A stretch of 64,000 nucleotides of DNA, taken from Neobacillus cucumis (lineage in GTDB: Bacteria; Bacillota; Bacilli; Bacillales_B; DSM-18226). Shown piece by piece: positions 26,231-34,671 of this stretch (within the stretch, counting starts at the first letter, position 1; the number at the start of each line of letters is the position of its first letter). A program made the translations under genes and the position numbers. The stretch is taken from assembly GCF_023715505.1 (NCBI RefSeq), contig NZ_JAMBOH010000002.1, positions 124,001 to 188,000 on the forward strand. The letters are read 5' to 3'. The notes beneath the pieces were generated by a model. That model saw only the letters and a program-made list of their open reading frames with translations. It had not been told where the DNA came from and searched no databases.

Positions 26231-26995
26231 ATGGATATAAAACAGGGAGGCATAAAGTTAGAAATAATAAATTTAACAAAAACTTTTGGAACAGTTGACG
26301 TACTAAAAGGGATTAATTTAGAGATAGCTCCTGGTGAGTTTGTGGCCATTGTAGGACAAAGTGGATGTGGAAAAAGTACATTATTGAGGCATATTGCTGG
26401 GTTAGAGCAAGCCAGTAGTGGTGAAATCCTTCAAAATAATGAAAGTCTATCTTCCTTAAATAAAATGGCACGTTTTATGTTCCAAGATGCACGTCTTCTT
26501 CCATGGGAAAAAATAGTGGCAAATGTGGGAGTGAGCTTAGGTCTAACAGGTAATTGGAAGGAAGAGTCTTTACTTGCATTACAGCAAGTGGGCCTAAAAA
26601 GTCGAGCAAATGATTGGCCAACCGTTTTATCAGGAGGGCAGCGTCAAAGAGTTGCGCTTGCACGAGCATTAGCAACAAAACCAAAATTGCTTTTATTAGA
26701 CGAGCCGCTTGGGGCACTAGATGCATTGACAAGAATTGAAATGCAGGAATTAATAGAAGGAATTTGGAAAACACATCAGTTTACTGCCGTTTTAGTTACT
26801 CATGATGTAGCGGAGGCCATTACTCTTGCTGATCGTGTTGTATTAATCGAAGATGGAAAAATTGCAATGGATTTACAAATTCCATTATCAAGACCTCGTG
26901 AAAGGGGAAGCAGTGCCTTTTGGAGATTAGAAGGAAAAGTCTTATCTCGTGTCATGAGAAGAGAGTACCAATCACTAAAACAAGTTCAATCTTAG
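26231..26995 (+). CDS. ssuB: ABC importer ATPase, SsuB-like
   Basis: A 254-residue ATPase with Walker [11 protein letters not shown] loop [11 protein letters not shown], signature [15 protein letters not shown], Walker [13 protein letters not shown] and switch histidine in [18 protein letters not shown] is typical of the SsuB/TauB/NrtD group. It starts 19 bases after the permease gene and energises this importer. Confidence 0.9.
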   Translation: MDIKQGGIKLEIINLTKTFGTVDVLKGINLEIAPGEFVAIVGQSGCGKSTLLRHIAGLEQASSGEILQNNESLSSLNKMARFMFQDARLLPWEKIVANVGVSLGLTGNWKEESLLALQQVGLKSRANDWPTVLSGGQRQRVALARALATKPKLLLLDEPLGALDALTRIEMQELIEGIWKTHQFTAVLVTHDVAEAITLADRVVLIEDGKIAMDLQIPLSRPRERGSSAFWRLEGKVLSRVMRREYQSLKQVQS

Positions 26996-27036
26996 GTTTA
27001 TGAGAAAAATTTAGAAAGAAAAAGGGGAAATTGATT

Positions 27037-28050
27037 ATGGATTTTTTTTACAAAAGTCACAGAATTCACAAAAGGAAATGGTACTTGCCTATTCTGTTTG
27101 CAGTCATTATTTCCATCATTTCGGGCTGTGGTAATGACAAAGCAAAAGAGGCAGATGCAAATGGTAAAGTAGACCTTTCAGATGTGACTCTAGTGCTCGG
27201 TGATCAAGCGGGATTAACGAAATCAAAAGTGGAAGCATCCAAAGTTTTAGAAGGAACGCCATATAAAGTGAAATGGGCGAGCTTTCAAGGGGCTGCTCCA
27301 TTATTTGAGGCAGTTAAATCAGGATCAGTAGATACGGCTCCTGCTGGAGATACTCCTATCCTAACAGCAGCTGCCTCCGGAGTTCCAATAAAAATTATAG
27401 CAACGAGTGTTTCTTCCACTGAGTCACTTGGTATTCTTGTTCAAAACGGTTCTGCAATTAAGACAGTTAAAGATCTAAAAGGGAAGACCATTGTAATTTC
27501 TTCTGCTCAAGGAAGTATTGCACAGCATTTAGTGATTGAGGCTTTAAAAGAAGAAGGGCTTACCACAAAGGACGTTACGATTAAATTTGTTTTGCCAACA
27601 GATGCAGCTGCTGCATTTAAGGCTGGTGAAATTGAAGTATGGGGTACATTTGACCCATATATGACCATTGCCGTAAACACTGGAGCACGTGTGTTAAGAA
27701 CTGGGAAAGGTATTAGCAGCGGGGTAGGTTTCCTTACTGTTTCAGAAGAAGCTCTTAAAGATCCAGGAAAAAAAGAGGCATTAAAAGATGTGGTAAAACG
27801 GTTCGAAAAGGCTTGGGAATGGGAGCATGATAATAAGGATGAATACGTAAAACTTTACTCGAAAATAACAGGCTTATCGGAAGATGTTTCTAGAGAGATT
27901 AACAGGAAAGTAAATTCTAAATTCCGCCCAGTTTCAGAAAGTGATATCCAAGCTGTTCAAAAGGTGGCAGATTCATTTGAAGAGGCGGGCGTCCTTCAAA
28001 AATCTGTTAATGTTTCTGATCTGGTTGATAATGAGATTTTTGCAAAATAA
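27037..28050 (+). CDS. ssuA: ABC importer substrate-binding lipoprotein, SsuA-like
   Basis: A 337-residue lipoprotein with signal segment LPILFAVIISIISGC and lipobox ISGC, then a two-lobe periplasmic-binding fold (WASFQGAAPLFEAVKSGSVD, GDTPILTAAASG, WGTFDPYM) typical of aliphatic sulfonate binding proteins. ATG 27037 has AAAAGGGG at 9 bases; the upstream in-frame TTG 27031 is too close. The ligand may be a sulfonate or another small organosulfur compound. Confidence 0.87.
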   Translation: MDFFYKSHRIHKRKWYLPILFAVIISIISGCGNDKAKEADANGKVDLSDVTLVLGDQAGLTKSKVEASKVLEGTPYKVKWASFQGAAPLFEAVKSGSVDTAPAGDTPILTAAASGVPIKIIATSVSSTESLGILVQNGSAIKTVKDLKGKTIVISSAQGSIAQHLVIEALKEEGLTTKDVTIKFVLPTDAAAAFKAGEIEVWGTFDPYMTIAVNTGARVLRTGKGISSGVGFLTVSEEALKDPGKKEALKDVVKRFEKAWEWEHDNKDEYVKLYSKITGLSEDVSREINRKVNSKFRPVSESDIQAVQKVADSFEEAGVLQKSVNVSDLVDNEIFAK

Positions 28051-28099
28051 AAAAATGTAAAAAGTATTTAGCTACTATTACATAAAGGAGAACTGATAC

Positions 28100-29293
28100 A
28101 TGGTTAAACAACTACAAAACTATCAATATGCGAAGTATCTCCCTTCCTCTCCTTCAATCGGAGGGACAACAGTTACGGATCCATTCCATGTGCATTTATC
28201 ATTTGGATATCCTAGTACTCATTTGTTTCCTATAGCTGAACTAAATCATGCTGCATCAAATGCAATACTGAATCATGGGACACAGGCCCTCCACTATTCT
28301 GGTGGGGATGGTCCAAGAAAGATAATTGAATGGATTAGGAATCGATCGAAGATAAGGTCTATTTATGTAAAGAATAAGCAAATTATAACCACTGCAGGTG
28401 CGATGCAGGCCATTGATTTGGCGGCCAAAGTGCTTGTAAATCCTGATGATGAAGTTTGGGTAGAGGGCCCGACATATTTCAATGCCCTTCAATCATTTAG
28501 AATGGCTGGTGCTAAGATAAAATCGTTTCCGATTGATAAACAAGGAGTTCAGGTCGATTTAATAGAGGAGACACTTGTAAAGGCTAGGCAGTTAAATAAG
28601 AAGATACCCAAGTTATTCTATTGTATGCCAAATTTCCACAATCCAAGCGGGGTAAGTCTTTCACTGGAAAGAAGACAAAGGCTGGCACAATTAGCGAATG
28701 AGTACAACTTTTATATTCTGGAGGACGATGCCTATTCTGAATTGAGTTTTAAGAACAGTTATCCCCCTGCCATTTATTCTTTTGCGGAAGAAAGGGTCAT
28801 TTATGTAGGAACCTTTTCAAAAATTATTGCCCCAGGTATAAGGTTAGGATGGATTATTGCGAATGATGAGGTTTTGCAAAATATTCACTTACTAATGCTA
28901 GGAAGTCAAACGAGCCCTTTCACCCAACAAATAATTGCAAGTTTATTAGAAGGAATTTCTTTTGAGGATCATTTAGAACAATTGATTTCAACGTATCGCC
29001 AAAAAAGGGATATTATGATCGAAAGTATCGAAACGTTTTTCGGTGATGATGTAACTTTCGATATTCCAGAGGGTGGATTTTTCCTTTGGCTTAGTTTCCG
29101 TCCAGAAGTGGTTACAACAAATTTTGCAGATGAGGCATTTCGAAGAGGAGTAAGTATAGTCGAAGGAAAGTCCTTTTTTGAAACGAATCAAGGTTCAAAT
29201 CAACTAAGACTTTGCTTTTCCTATTGTAATGAAGAGCAAATAAGACGTGGGATAAAAATACTGGCAGAGTCTTATTATGCTCATTATCGATAA
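28100..29293 (+). CDS. PLP-dependent class I/II aminotransferase, YbdL/MocR-catalytic type
   Basis: A 397-residue fold-type I aminotransferase without the HTH domain of MocR regulators. PLP-binding motifs: CMPNFHNPSGVS, EDDAYSEL, and Lys in GTFSKIIAPGIRLGW. Related enzymes act on methionine, aromatic amino acids or 2-aminoadipate. It lies 49 bases behind the binding-protein gene, preceded by AAAGGAG, and is followed by a YbdH/HcxA-like dehydrogenase. In E. coli a methionine aminotransferase (YbdL) and YbdH are also neighbours. The substrate is inferred, not shown. Confidence 0.82.
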   Translation: MVKQLQNYQYAKYLPSSPSIGGTTVTDPFHVHLSFGYPSTHLFPIAELNHAASNAILNHGTQALHYSGGDGPRKIIEWIRNRSKIRSIYVKNKQIITTAGAMQAIDLAAKVLVNPDDEVWVEGPTYFNALQSFRMAGAKIKSFPIDKQGVQVDLIEETLVKARQLNKKIPKLFYCMPNFHNPSGVSLSLERRQRLAQLANEYNFYILEDDAYSELSFKNSYPPAIYSFAEERVIYVGTFSKIIAPGIRLGWIIANDEVLQNIHLLMLGSQTSPFTQQIIASLLEGISFEDHLEQLISTYRQKRDIMIESIETFFGDDVTFDIPEGGFFLWLSFRPEVVTTNFADEAFRRGVSIVEGKSFFETNQGSNQLRLCFSYCNEEQIRRGIKILAESYYAHYR

Positions 29294-29366
29294 AAACAAT
29301 CACTTGAAGCATCACTTTGTTATTAAATTGACAAATACGACTTGTAATAAAGAGGAGGCAAAAAGG

Positions 29367-30470
29367 ATGTTTACTATTAATACACCTGAAAAATATATTA
29401 ATGAAGAAAATAGTATTTTATTGGTAGGAAAATATATTTCCGAAATTAGTAAAATAGCGATTGTAATAGGAGGTAAAAAGGCATTAGAACAAGCAGGCCC
29501 AAATTTATTTACAAGTTTAGATGAAGCTGGCATTTCCTATCAAACCGAATTGTTTTCTGGGTATTGTACAAAACAAGCTATTGAAAAATATACTTTACTT
29601 ACAAAACAGGCAAAGGCAGGTATTGTGATTGGAGTAGGAGGTGGAAGGGTACTCGACACAGTTAAGGCAGTTGCAGAAAACGTTGATCTACCAGTTGTGA
29701 CCATTCCAACTATTGCAGCAACATGCGCAGCTTGGTCAGCCCTGTCCGTTGTCTATAACGAAAATGGGGCGGTTACAGAATTTATTTCATTAAATAAATC
29801 TCCGAAATTGATTTTAGTAGATCCGAAAATCATTGTGGAAGCACCGGTAAGATATTTACAGGCAGGTATTGCAGATACCATTGTGAAGTGGTATGAGTTT
29901 GTACCATATGTCAGAAATGAGGAATATGATTTCGCTTTGCAAATTTCTTTAAACTCAGCCAAACTAGCATTAACCATTCTTGATGAAAACTCTCTGCAAG
30001 CAATTGACGCCAATAAAGAAGGACGCGTTACCCGGTCTTTTAAGGAAGTGATAAATGCGATCATCGCCTTGGCTGGTTTAGTTGGAAGTTTAGTGGGAGA
30101 AAGACATAAAACGGCGATAGCACATTCCATTCATAATAGTATGACCTACCTTTCAGATACACATGGAAGTCTTCATGGAGAGAAAGTGATATTTGGATTG
30201 ATTGCTCAATTTATTTTAGAGGGTAAACCACAGTCAGAAATAAATGATTTAATTACAAAGCTTAATAAATATAATCTGCCTGTCTCTCTAAAACAGCTGG
30301 GTTTAGAAGACAATTTAGGAAAAAAAATAAACGAAATAGCAACCCGTGTAAAAGTAAACTCAGATGATGTAGACAGTTTATCATTTGATGTAAACAATCA
30401 ATTGATTGAAAATGCGATAAAAAAGGCGAATGAGATAGGGGAAAAGAGTTTGAATGTAACAGCTATATAA
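29367..30470 (+). CDS. Fe-containing alcohol dehydrogenase family oxidoreductase, HcxA (YbdH)-like
   Basis: The 367-residue protein is of the GldA superfamily: NAD-binding GVGGGRVLDTVKA, TIPTIAATCAAWSALSV (nearly identical in E. coli YbdH) and histidines in AIAHSIHN and LHGEKV. YbdH/HcxA reduces 2-oxo acids to 2-hydroxy acids, so with the adjacent aminotransferase it could interconvert amino, keto and hydroxy acids. I placed the start at ATG 29367 (GAGGAGG upstream); an upstream frame overlapping the aminotransferase gene lacks support. Confidence 0.82.
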   Translation: MFTINTPEKYINEENSILLVGKYISEISKIAIVIGGKKALEQAGPNLFTSLDEAGISYQTELFSGYCTKQAIEKYTLLTKQAKAGIVIGVGGGRVLDTVKAVAENVDLPVVTIPTIAATCAAWSALSVVYNENGAVTEFISLNKSPKLILVDPKIIVEAPVRYLQAGIADTIVKWYEFVPYVRNEEYDFALQISLNSAKLALTILDENSLQAIDANKEGRVTRSFKEVINAIIALAGLVGSLVGERHKTAIAHSIHNSMTYLSDTHGSLHGEKVIFGLIAQFILEGKPQSEINDLITKLNKYNLPVSLKQLGLEDNLGKKINEIATRVKVNSDDVDSLSFDVNNQLIENAIKKANEIGEKSLNVTAI

Positions 30471-30545
30471 GTTGACTTCCGGTTACCCCATGTAAGTGGG
30501 TGTAAAGCGGTTTTTAATACAAAGAATGGAGAGGAGGAAAAGCGA

Positions 30546-31088
30546 ATGAAAAGTGATCTTATTAGTAATATTATTGTAGAAGAATTAGCGGAAGAAGAAA
30601 AAGGAAACGTGCAAGAATTATTGATTGCTAGCTATCAACAGTATGAACATTCCTTTTCAGATCCTGAGTTTTGGAAAGGATATCTGGAGGATATAAAGAC
30701 GTCTCTTGATAATCCGCATGTAGATCGGATTTTAGTTGCAAAGCAAGGTTCAGATATATTAGGCACAGTTCAGCTCTTTAAAACAGCAGAAAAAGCATAT
30801 AAGAGAATGGAGGTTCCTATCTATGATCCTTTTATCCGATTGCTCGCTGTTCATCCAAAAGCAAGGGGACGCGGGATAGCAATAGAACTATTAAAAGCAT
30901 GTGTAAATTATGCAAAAGAAATAGAAGCTAAATCTATTTATTTATTCACAGGCAATGAAATGGCCAAAGCCATTCGCCTCTATGAATGGTTTGGGTTTAA
31001 GAGAGATTTTACAAGAGAATTTGTGAATGATGATAACTCTCCCAAATGCTATCGATTTGATATAAGATTTGGAGAAAAATTAGATTAA
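30546..31088 (+). CDS. GNAT family N-acetyltransferase
   Basis: A 180-residue GCN5-related acetyltransferase with the acetyl-CoA loop in LAVHPKARGRGIAIELLKAC and the C-terminal LYEWFGFKR motif. GAGAGGAGG precedes the ATG. It is the last gene of the SsuCBA-aminotransferase-HcxA unit; it may acetylate an amine or amino acid from that pathway, or detoxify an analogue. The substrate is unknown. Confidence 0.82.
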   Translation: MKSDLISNIIVEELAEEEKGNVQELLIASYQQYEHSFSDPEFWKGYLEDIKTSLDNPHVDRILVAKQGSDILGTVQLFKTAEKAYKRMEVPIYDPFIRLLAVHPKARGRGIAIELLKACVNYAKEIEAKSIYLFTGNEMAKAIRLYEWFGFKRDFTREFVNDDNSPKCYRFDIRFGEKLD

Positions 31089-31102
31089 AATATTTTCCCT
31101 TT

Positions 31103-31175
31103 CCCTTTAAGTAGACCGTGTAACAGTCCATGATATCACATTGGATTTTTTACACCTGCTAAAGGGGATTTTTTT
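31103..31175 (+). terminator. Terminator after the GNAT gene
   Basis: CCCTTTAAGTAG pairs imperfectly with CTGCTAAAGGGG across a long loop, followed by seven T. The remaining AT-rich stretch to the threonine synthase gene (31176-31485) shows no gene or clear site. Confidence 0.7.
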
Positions 31176-31485
31176 GTTTGAAAGGGGATTCGATAGATAT
31201 ACCGATATTTGTAAATGATAAAAATGAATATTCTAACAACATTTTATAGACTTGCTGTTCATTTATATATTAAAATGTAATTTATAATTATTATTTTAGA
31301 AATATCGGATGGAATTATGATTTTGGTATTGTTAATAAGTATTCAGTTAAGTTAGATTAATTTAAGAGTAATATTCAGAAAATTACAAACCAGTAAGAAA
31401 ACACATTATATTAAGTTGAATAACCTCTTTACCTAAATATTTCGTCTAGATGGTCATACTATTAATTTTTACTTGGAGGAAGATT

Positions 31486-32889
31486 ATGAACTTTGTTAGT
31501 ACACGCGGAAATGTAAGTAAAATTGGATTTATTGATACTGTTTTAATGGGTCTGGCAAATGATGGGGGACTTCTAGTGCCAGAGAAAATCCCACATATCC
31601 CAGCGGAGAAGTTAGAGGCAATGTCTAATCTCACTTATCAGGAATTAGCTTATGAAATTTTTTCCTATTATGTTGATGGTGAAATTCCAGACAACGAGCT
31701 GAAGGCTTTAATCGAGAAAAGCTATGCAACCTTCCGCCATCCAGAGGTAACACCTGTTCATAAGGTTAAGGATAATATGTATGTGCTCGAACTGTTTCAT
31801 GGTCCAACCTTTGCTTTTAAAGATATTGCTCTGCAATTCTTAGGAAATTTATATTCCTACGTGTCAAAGAAGACAGGTGAAACCATTCATATTCTTGGAG
31901 CTACATCAGGTGATACGGGTGCCTCCGCCATCGAGGGTGTTAGAGGAAAAGAAGGTATTCGCATTTGTATTTTGCACCCACATGGTAAAGTGAGTAAGGT
32001 GCAAGAATTACAAATGACGACTGTTGATGATAAAAGTGTCTTAAATTTAGCCATTAAAGGAACATTTGACGATGGTCAGCGAATCATCAAGGAATTGTTT
32101 GCAGATGTAGAATTTAAAAACAAATATCATCTTCGCGCGATTAATTCTATTAACTTTGTTCGTATCTTGGCACAGACTGTTTATTATTTCTATGCGTATT
32201 TCCAAGTTCAAAAGGAGAAAGGCATAAACAGTGTTAACTTTAGCGTGCCGACTGGAAACTTTGGTGATATCTTTGCCGGTTATCTTGCCAAGAAGATGGG
32301 TCTTCCTGTTGGAAAACTAATCGTTGCAACAAATGAAAATAATATTTTAGAAGGTTTTATCCAAAATGGGGTTTACAAGCCTGGTAAGTTCCGCAGCACT
32401 TATAGCCCTTCAATGGATATTCAGGTAGCCAGCAACTTTGAGCGCTACCTATATTATCTGCTTGATGAAAATCCTAATGCCGTTTCTGAATTGATGGAAA
32501 CATTCAAGACTGAAGGGGAAATCGTTGTGAACGAGGAGCTTCTAAAGCAGGTTCAAAAGGATTTTGCTGCACATGGGGTTGAAGGGGAAGAATGCTTGCA
32601 AACGATCAGCAAATACTATGCTGAAACAAGCTATTTATTAGACCCACATACTGCTTGTGGTGTGGCTGCATACGAAACGTTTAATGATCCGAGAGAAGTT
32701 TGCGTCGCTCTGGCCACAGCTCACCCGGCAAAATTTAATGAATCGATTGAGCGTTGTGACATTGATCAAACATTCCCTGAGGAAATCAATCAATTGTTTG
32801 AAAAATCACAGTACCTAGAAGTTGTTGAAGCTGACAAAGACGAAATCACTCGGAAGTTAGAAAAGCTGTTTAGTTATTCAGTTCAATAA
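31486..32889 (+). CDS. thrC: Threonine synthase
   Basis: Converts O-phosphohomoserine to threonine with PLP. At 467 residues it is the longer E. coli/yeast type, not the roughly 350-residue type of the usual Bacillus hom-thrC-thrB operon. The PLP lysine is Lys112 in FAFKDIALQ; ATSGDTGASAIEG and PTGNFGDIFAGYLAKKMG are cofactor motifs. The start is ATG 31486 behind TTGGAGGAAG; a frame from 31450 is rejected. It stands alone with its own terminator, so it may be a second threonine synthase in this genome. Confidence 0.92.
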   Translation: MNFVSTRGNVSKIGFIDTVLMGLANDGGLLVPEKIPHIPAEKLEAMSNLTYQELAYEIFSYYVDGEIPDNELKALIEKSYATFRHPEVTPVHKVKDNMYVLELFHGPTFAFKDIALQFLGNLYSYVSKKTGETIHILGATSGDTGASAIEGVRGKEGIRICILHPHGKVSKVQELQMTTVDDKSVLNLAIKGTFDDGQRIIKELFADVEFKNKYHLRAINSINFVRILAQTVYYFYAYFQVQKEKGINSVNFSVPTGNFGDIFAGYLAKKMGLPVGKLIVATNENNILEGFIQNGVYKPGKFRSTYSPSMDIQVASNFERYLYYLLDENPNAVSELMETFKTEGEIVVNEELLKQVQKDFAAHGVEGEECLQTISKYYAETSYLLDPHTACGVAAYETFNDPREVCVALATAHPAKFNESIERCDIDQTFPEEINQLFEKSQYLEVVEADKDEITRKLEKLFSYSVQ

Positions 32890-32923
32890 ACCTAGAATTA
32901 GATTAATATATTTCCTTAAAGTT

Positions 32924-32957
32924 ATCCTCTTACGTTTTTTAGCGTAAGGGGATTTTT
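32924..32957 (+). terminator. Terminator of the threonine synthase gene
   Basis: ATCCTCTTACG pairs with CGTAAGGGGAT (one G-T pair) around a short T-rich loop and is followed by TTTT. Confidence 0.85.
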
Positions 32958-33143
32958 ATTGTACTAAATCATTGTAAACAACTTGCATAAAAACTTTATA
33001 TTTCTTTTGTGCATTTTGCCCATTTATTGAAAGATTAAAATAACTTAAACTTTAACAGATGAAAAGCGCTTTCATGTGCTATGTGAATTCTTATTTACAT
33101 AAACTAATCGTTTTTTAACTATTAAGAAGACCGGCGGGATGAT

Positions 33144-34505
33144 ATGAAATTAGTTAAGGAAATTCTTCGTTTGGCCATTCCATCAATTGCAACTTTCTCA
33201 TCGATGACCGTTACAGGTTTGCTAATCCTGATGATTGTTGGAAAGTTGGGGGCTACAGCAATTGCAGTCGTAGGGATCACCAATGTTTTAATGTACAATT
33301 TATGGGCATTGTTTTCTGGTAATCAAGGAGCCATCAATTATTTGGTTGCTCAAAACTATGGTTCAAGAAATATGAAGCTGGGCAATCAGCGAATGCAAAT
33401 AGCCTTGATCTTAGCGGCTTTACAAGCCATTCTCTTATTTGTTGCTAGTTATGTTATCCCACATTTTATTCTAGAAGTCATGGGTTCAAACGCAGCAATT
33501 ATAAAGCTTGGGGTTCCATATGTTCAAGTGCGTATGTTTGCGATGATGTTCACTGTTTTTAATATTATTTTTTATGCGTATATGAGGGCAACGGGTGATA
33601 CTCGTACACCAATGAATATCTCTTTAATTAACAGCGCGTTAGTGGTGTTCTTAACCTATGTATTAGCATATGGAAAGATTGGTTTTCCAAACTTAGGATT
33701 ACAAGGGGCAGGCTGGAGTATGGTCGTAGCTGAAGGAATTACGTTTCTCCTCAATCTGCTTGTTTATTTCCGATTCCTAAACGAAAAATATTTTACTCGT
33801 TCCTGGATTCCGATTGAGAGGCATCAGGTTCAATTGCTTCTGATTGAGAGTTCGAAACTAGGAATTACAGAGTTGTCCAATAGTATGGGTATGCTAGTGT
33901 TTACCGCTTGTATCACTCGGCTTGGTACAGTGGCGATTGCAGCCAATGAAATTGCCCTAAACATTCTGTCCTTTGGGTTTATGCCAGCAAATGGATTTGG
34001 TGCTGCGTCTACCGTTGGTATTGGGCAGGAGATCGGCAAAGGGCGACCGATGGAAGCGAAACGGTTTGGCTTGGTAACCGTTTACCTTGGTTTAGGGTTT
34101 ATGTTTTTGATTTCAATCATATTGTTTGTTTTTGCCTTACCAGTTGCCAAATTGTACACCGCAGATTCTGCCGTGTATTTAACATCTGTTTCCCTGATCC
34201 ATTTAGCTTCGTTCATTTTATTGTTTAGCGGATCAGGTATTATTCTTGCAGGCGGGCTTAGGGGAGTAGGAGATACAACCTTCTTGTCTCGAACTTCTTT
34301 ATTGTTAAACTGGATTTTCTTTGTTCCGTGCACTATTTTGTTAACTCAAGTTTATCATCTTGGACAGACGGGTGCTTGGACCGCTTTTTGCAGTTTAATC
34401 ATTTTTCAATGTATTACAAATGCTTGGCGATTTAAGTCTTACAATTGGACATTGGCAAAGAGCAAATCATCTACTATTGCTCAAAGCAAGTCGGTTAACG
34501 TTTAA
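33144..34505 (+). CDS. MATE family multidrug/metabolite exporter
   Basis: A 453-residue membrane protein with about 12 hydrophobic segments and MATE features: AIPSIATFSSMTVTGLL, NQGAINYLVAQNYGS, YMRATGDTRTPM and the repeat GLRGVGDTTF. MATE proteins expel drugs or metabolites in exchange for Na+ or H+. GGCGGG precedes the ATG. It is monocistronic, with its own terminator, and the substrate cannot be inferred. Confidence 0.9.
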   Translation: MKLVKEILRLAIPSIATFSSMTVTGLLILMIVGKLGATAIAVVGITNVLMYNLWALFSGNQGAINYLVAQNYGSRNMKLGNQRMQIALILAALQAILLFVASYVIPHFILEVMGSNAAIIKLGVPYVQVRMFAMMFTVFNIIFYAYMRATGDTRTPMNISLINSALVVFLTYVLAYGKIGFPNLGLQGAGWSMVVAEGITFLLNLLVYFRFLNEKYFTRSWIPIERHQVQLLLIESSKLGITELSNSMGMLVFTACITRLGTVAIAANEIALNILSFGFMPANGFGAASTVGIGQEIGKGRPMEAKRFGLVTVYLGLGFMFLISIILFVFALPVAKLYTADSAVYLTSVSLIHLASFILLFSGSGIILAGGLRGVGDTTFLSRTSLLLNWIFFVPCTILLTQVYHLGQTGAWTAFCSLIIFQCITNAWRFKSYNWTLAKSKSSTIAQSKSVNV

Positions 34506-34548
34506 AATTTGCGGCGATGAATGTCATATTTCGATTACCATAAATGAT

Positions 34549-34590
34549 ATCCCCTCATGCTATTTAGTAATAGCGTAAGGGGATTTTTTT
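34549..34590 (+). terminator. Terminator of the MATE gene
   Basis: A 16-bp, nearly perfect stem (ATCCCCTCATGCTATT with AATAGCGTAAGGGGAT), TAGT loop and a seven-T run. Confidence 0.95.
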
Positions 34591-34671
34591 ATTTCCCCAT
34601 AATTACTTTTGACAATTCTATAATTGAAAGATAAGTTAATTAAAAGAATATAAGTGAAAAGGAAAAACACT

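Noticed and set aside
30480..30520. T-box-like stretch (AAGTGGGTGTAAAGCGG) before the GNAT gene
   Set aside because: The intergenic space is only about 75 bases, with no specifier domain or terminator; the likeness is chance.
33059..33075. cre-like sequence TGAAAAGCGCTTTCA before the MATE gene
   Set aside because: Aligned on its CG centre, the left half misses the TG of the cre consensus because of an extra A; support is too weak.
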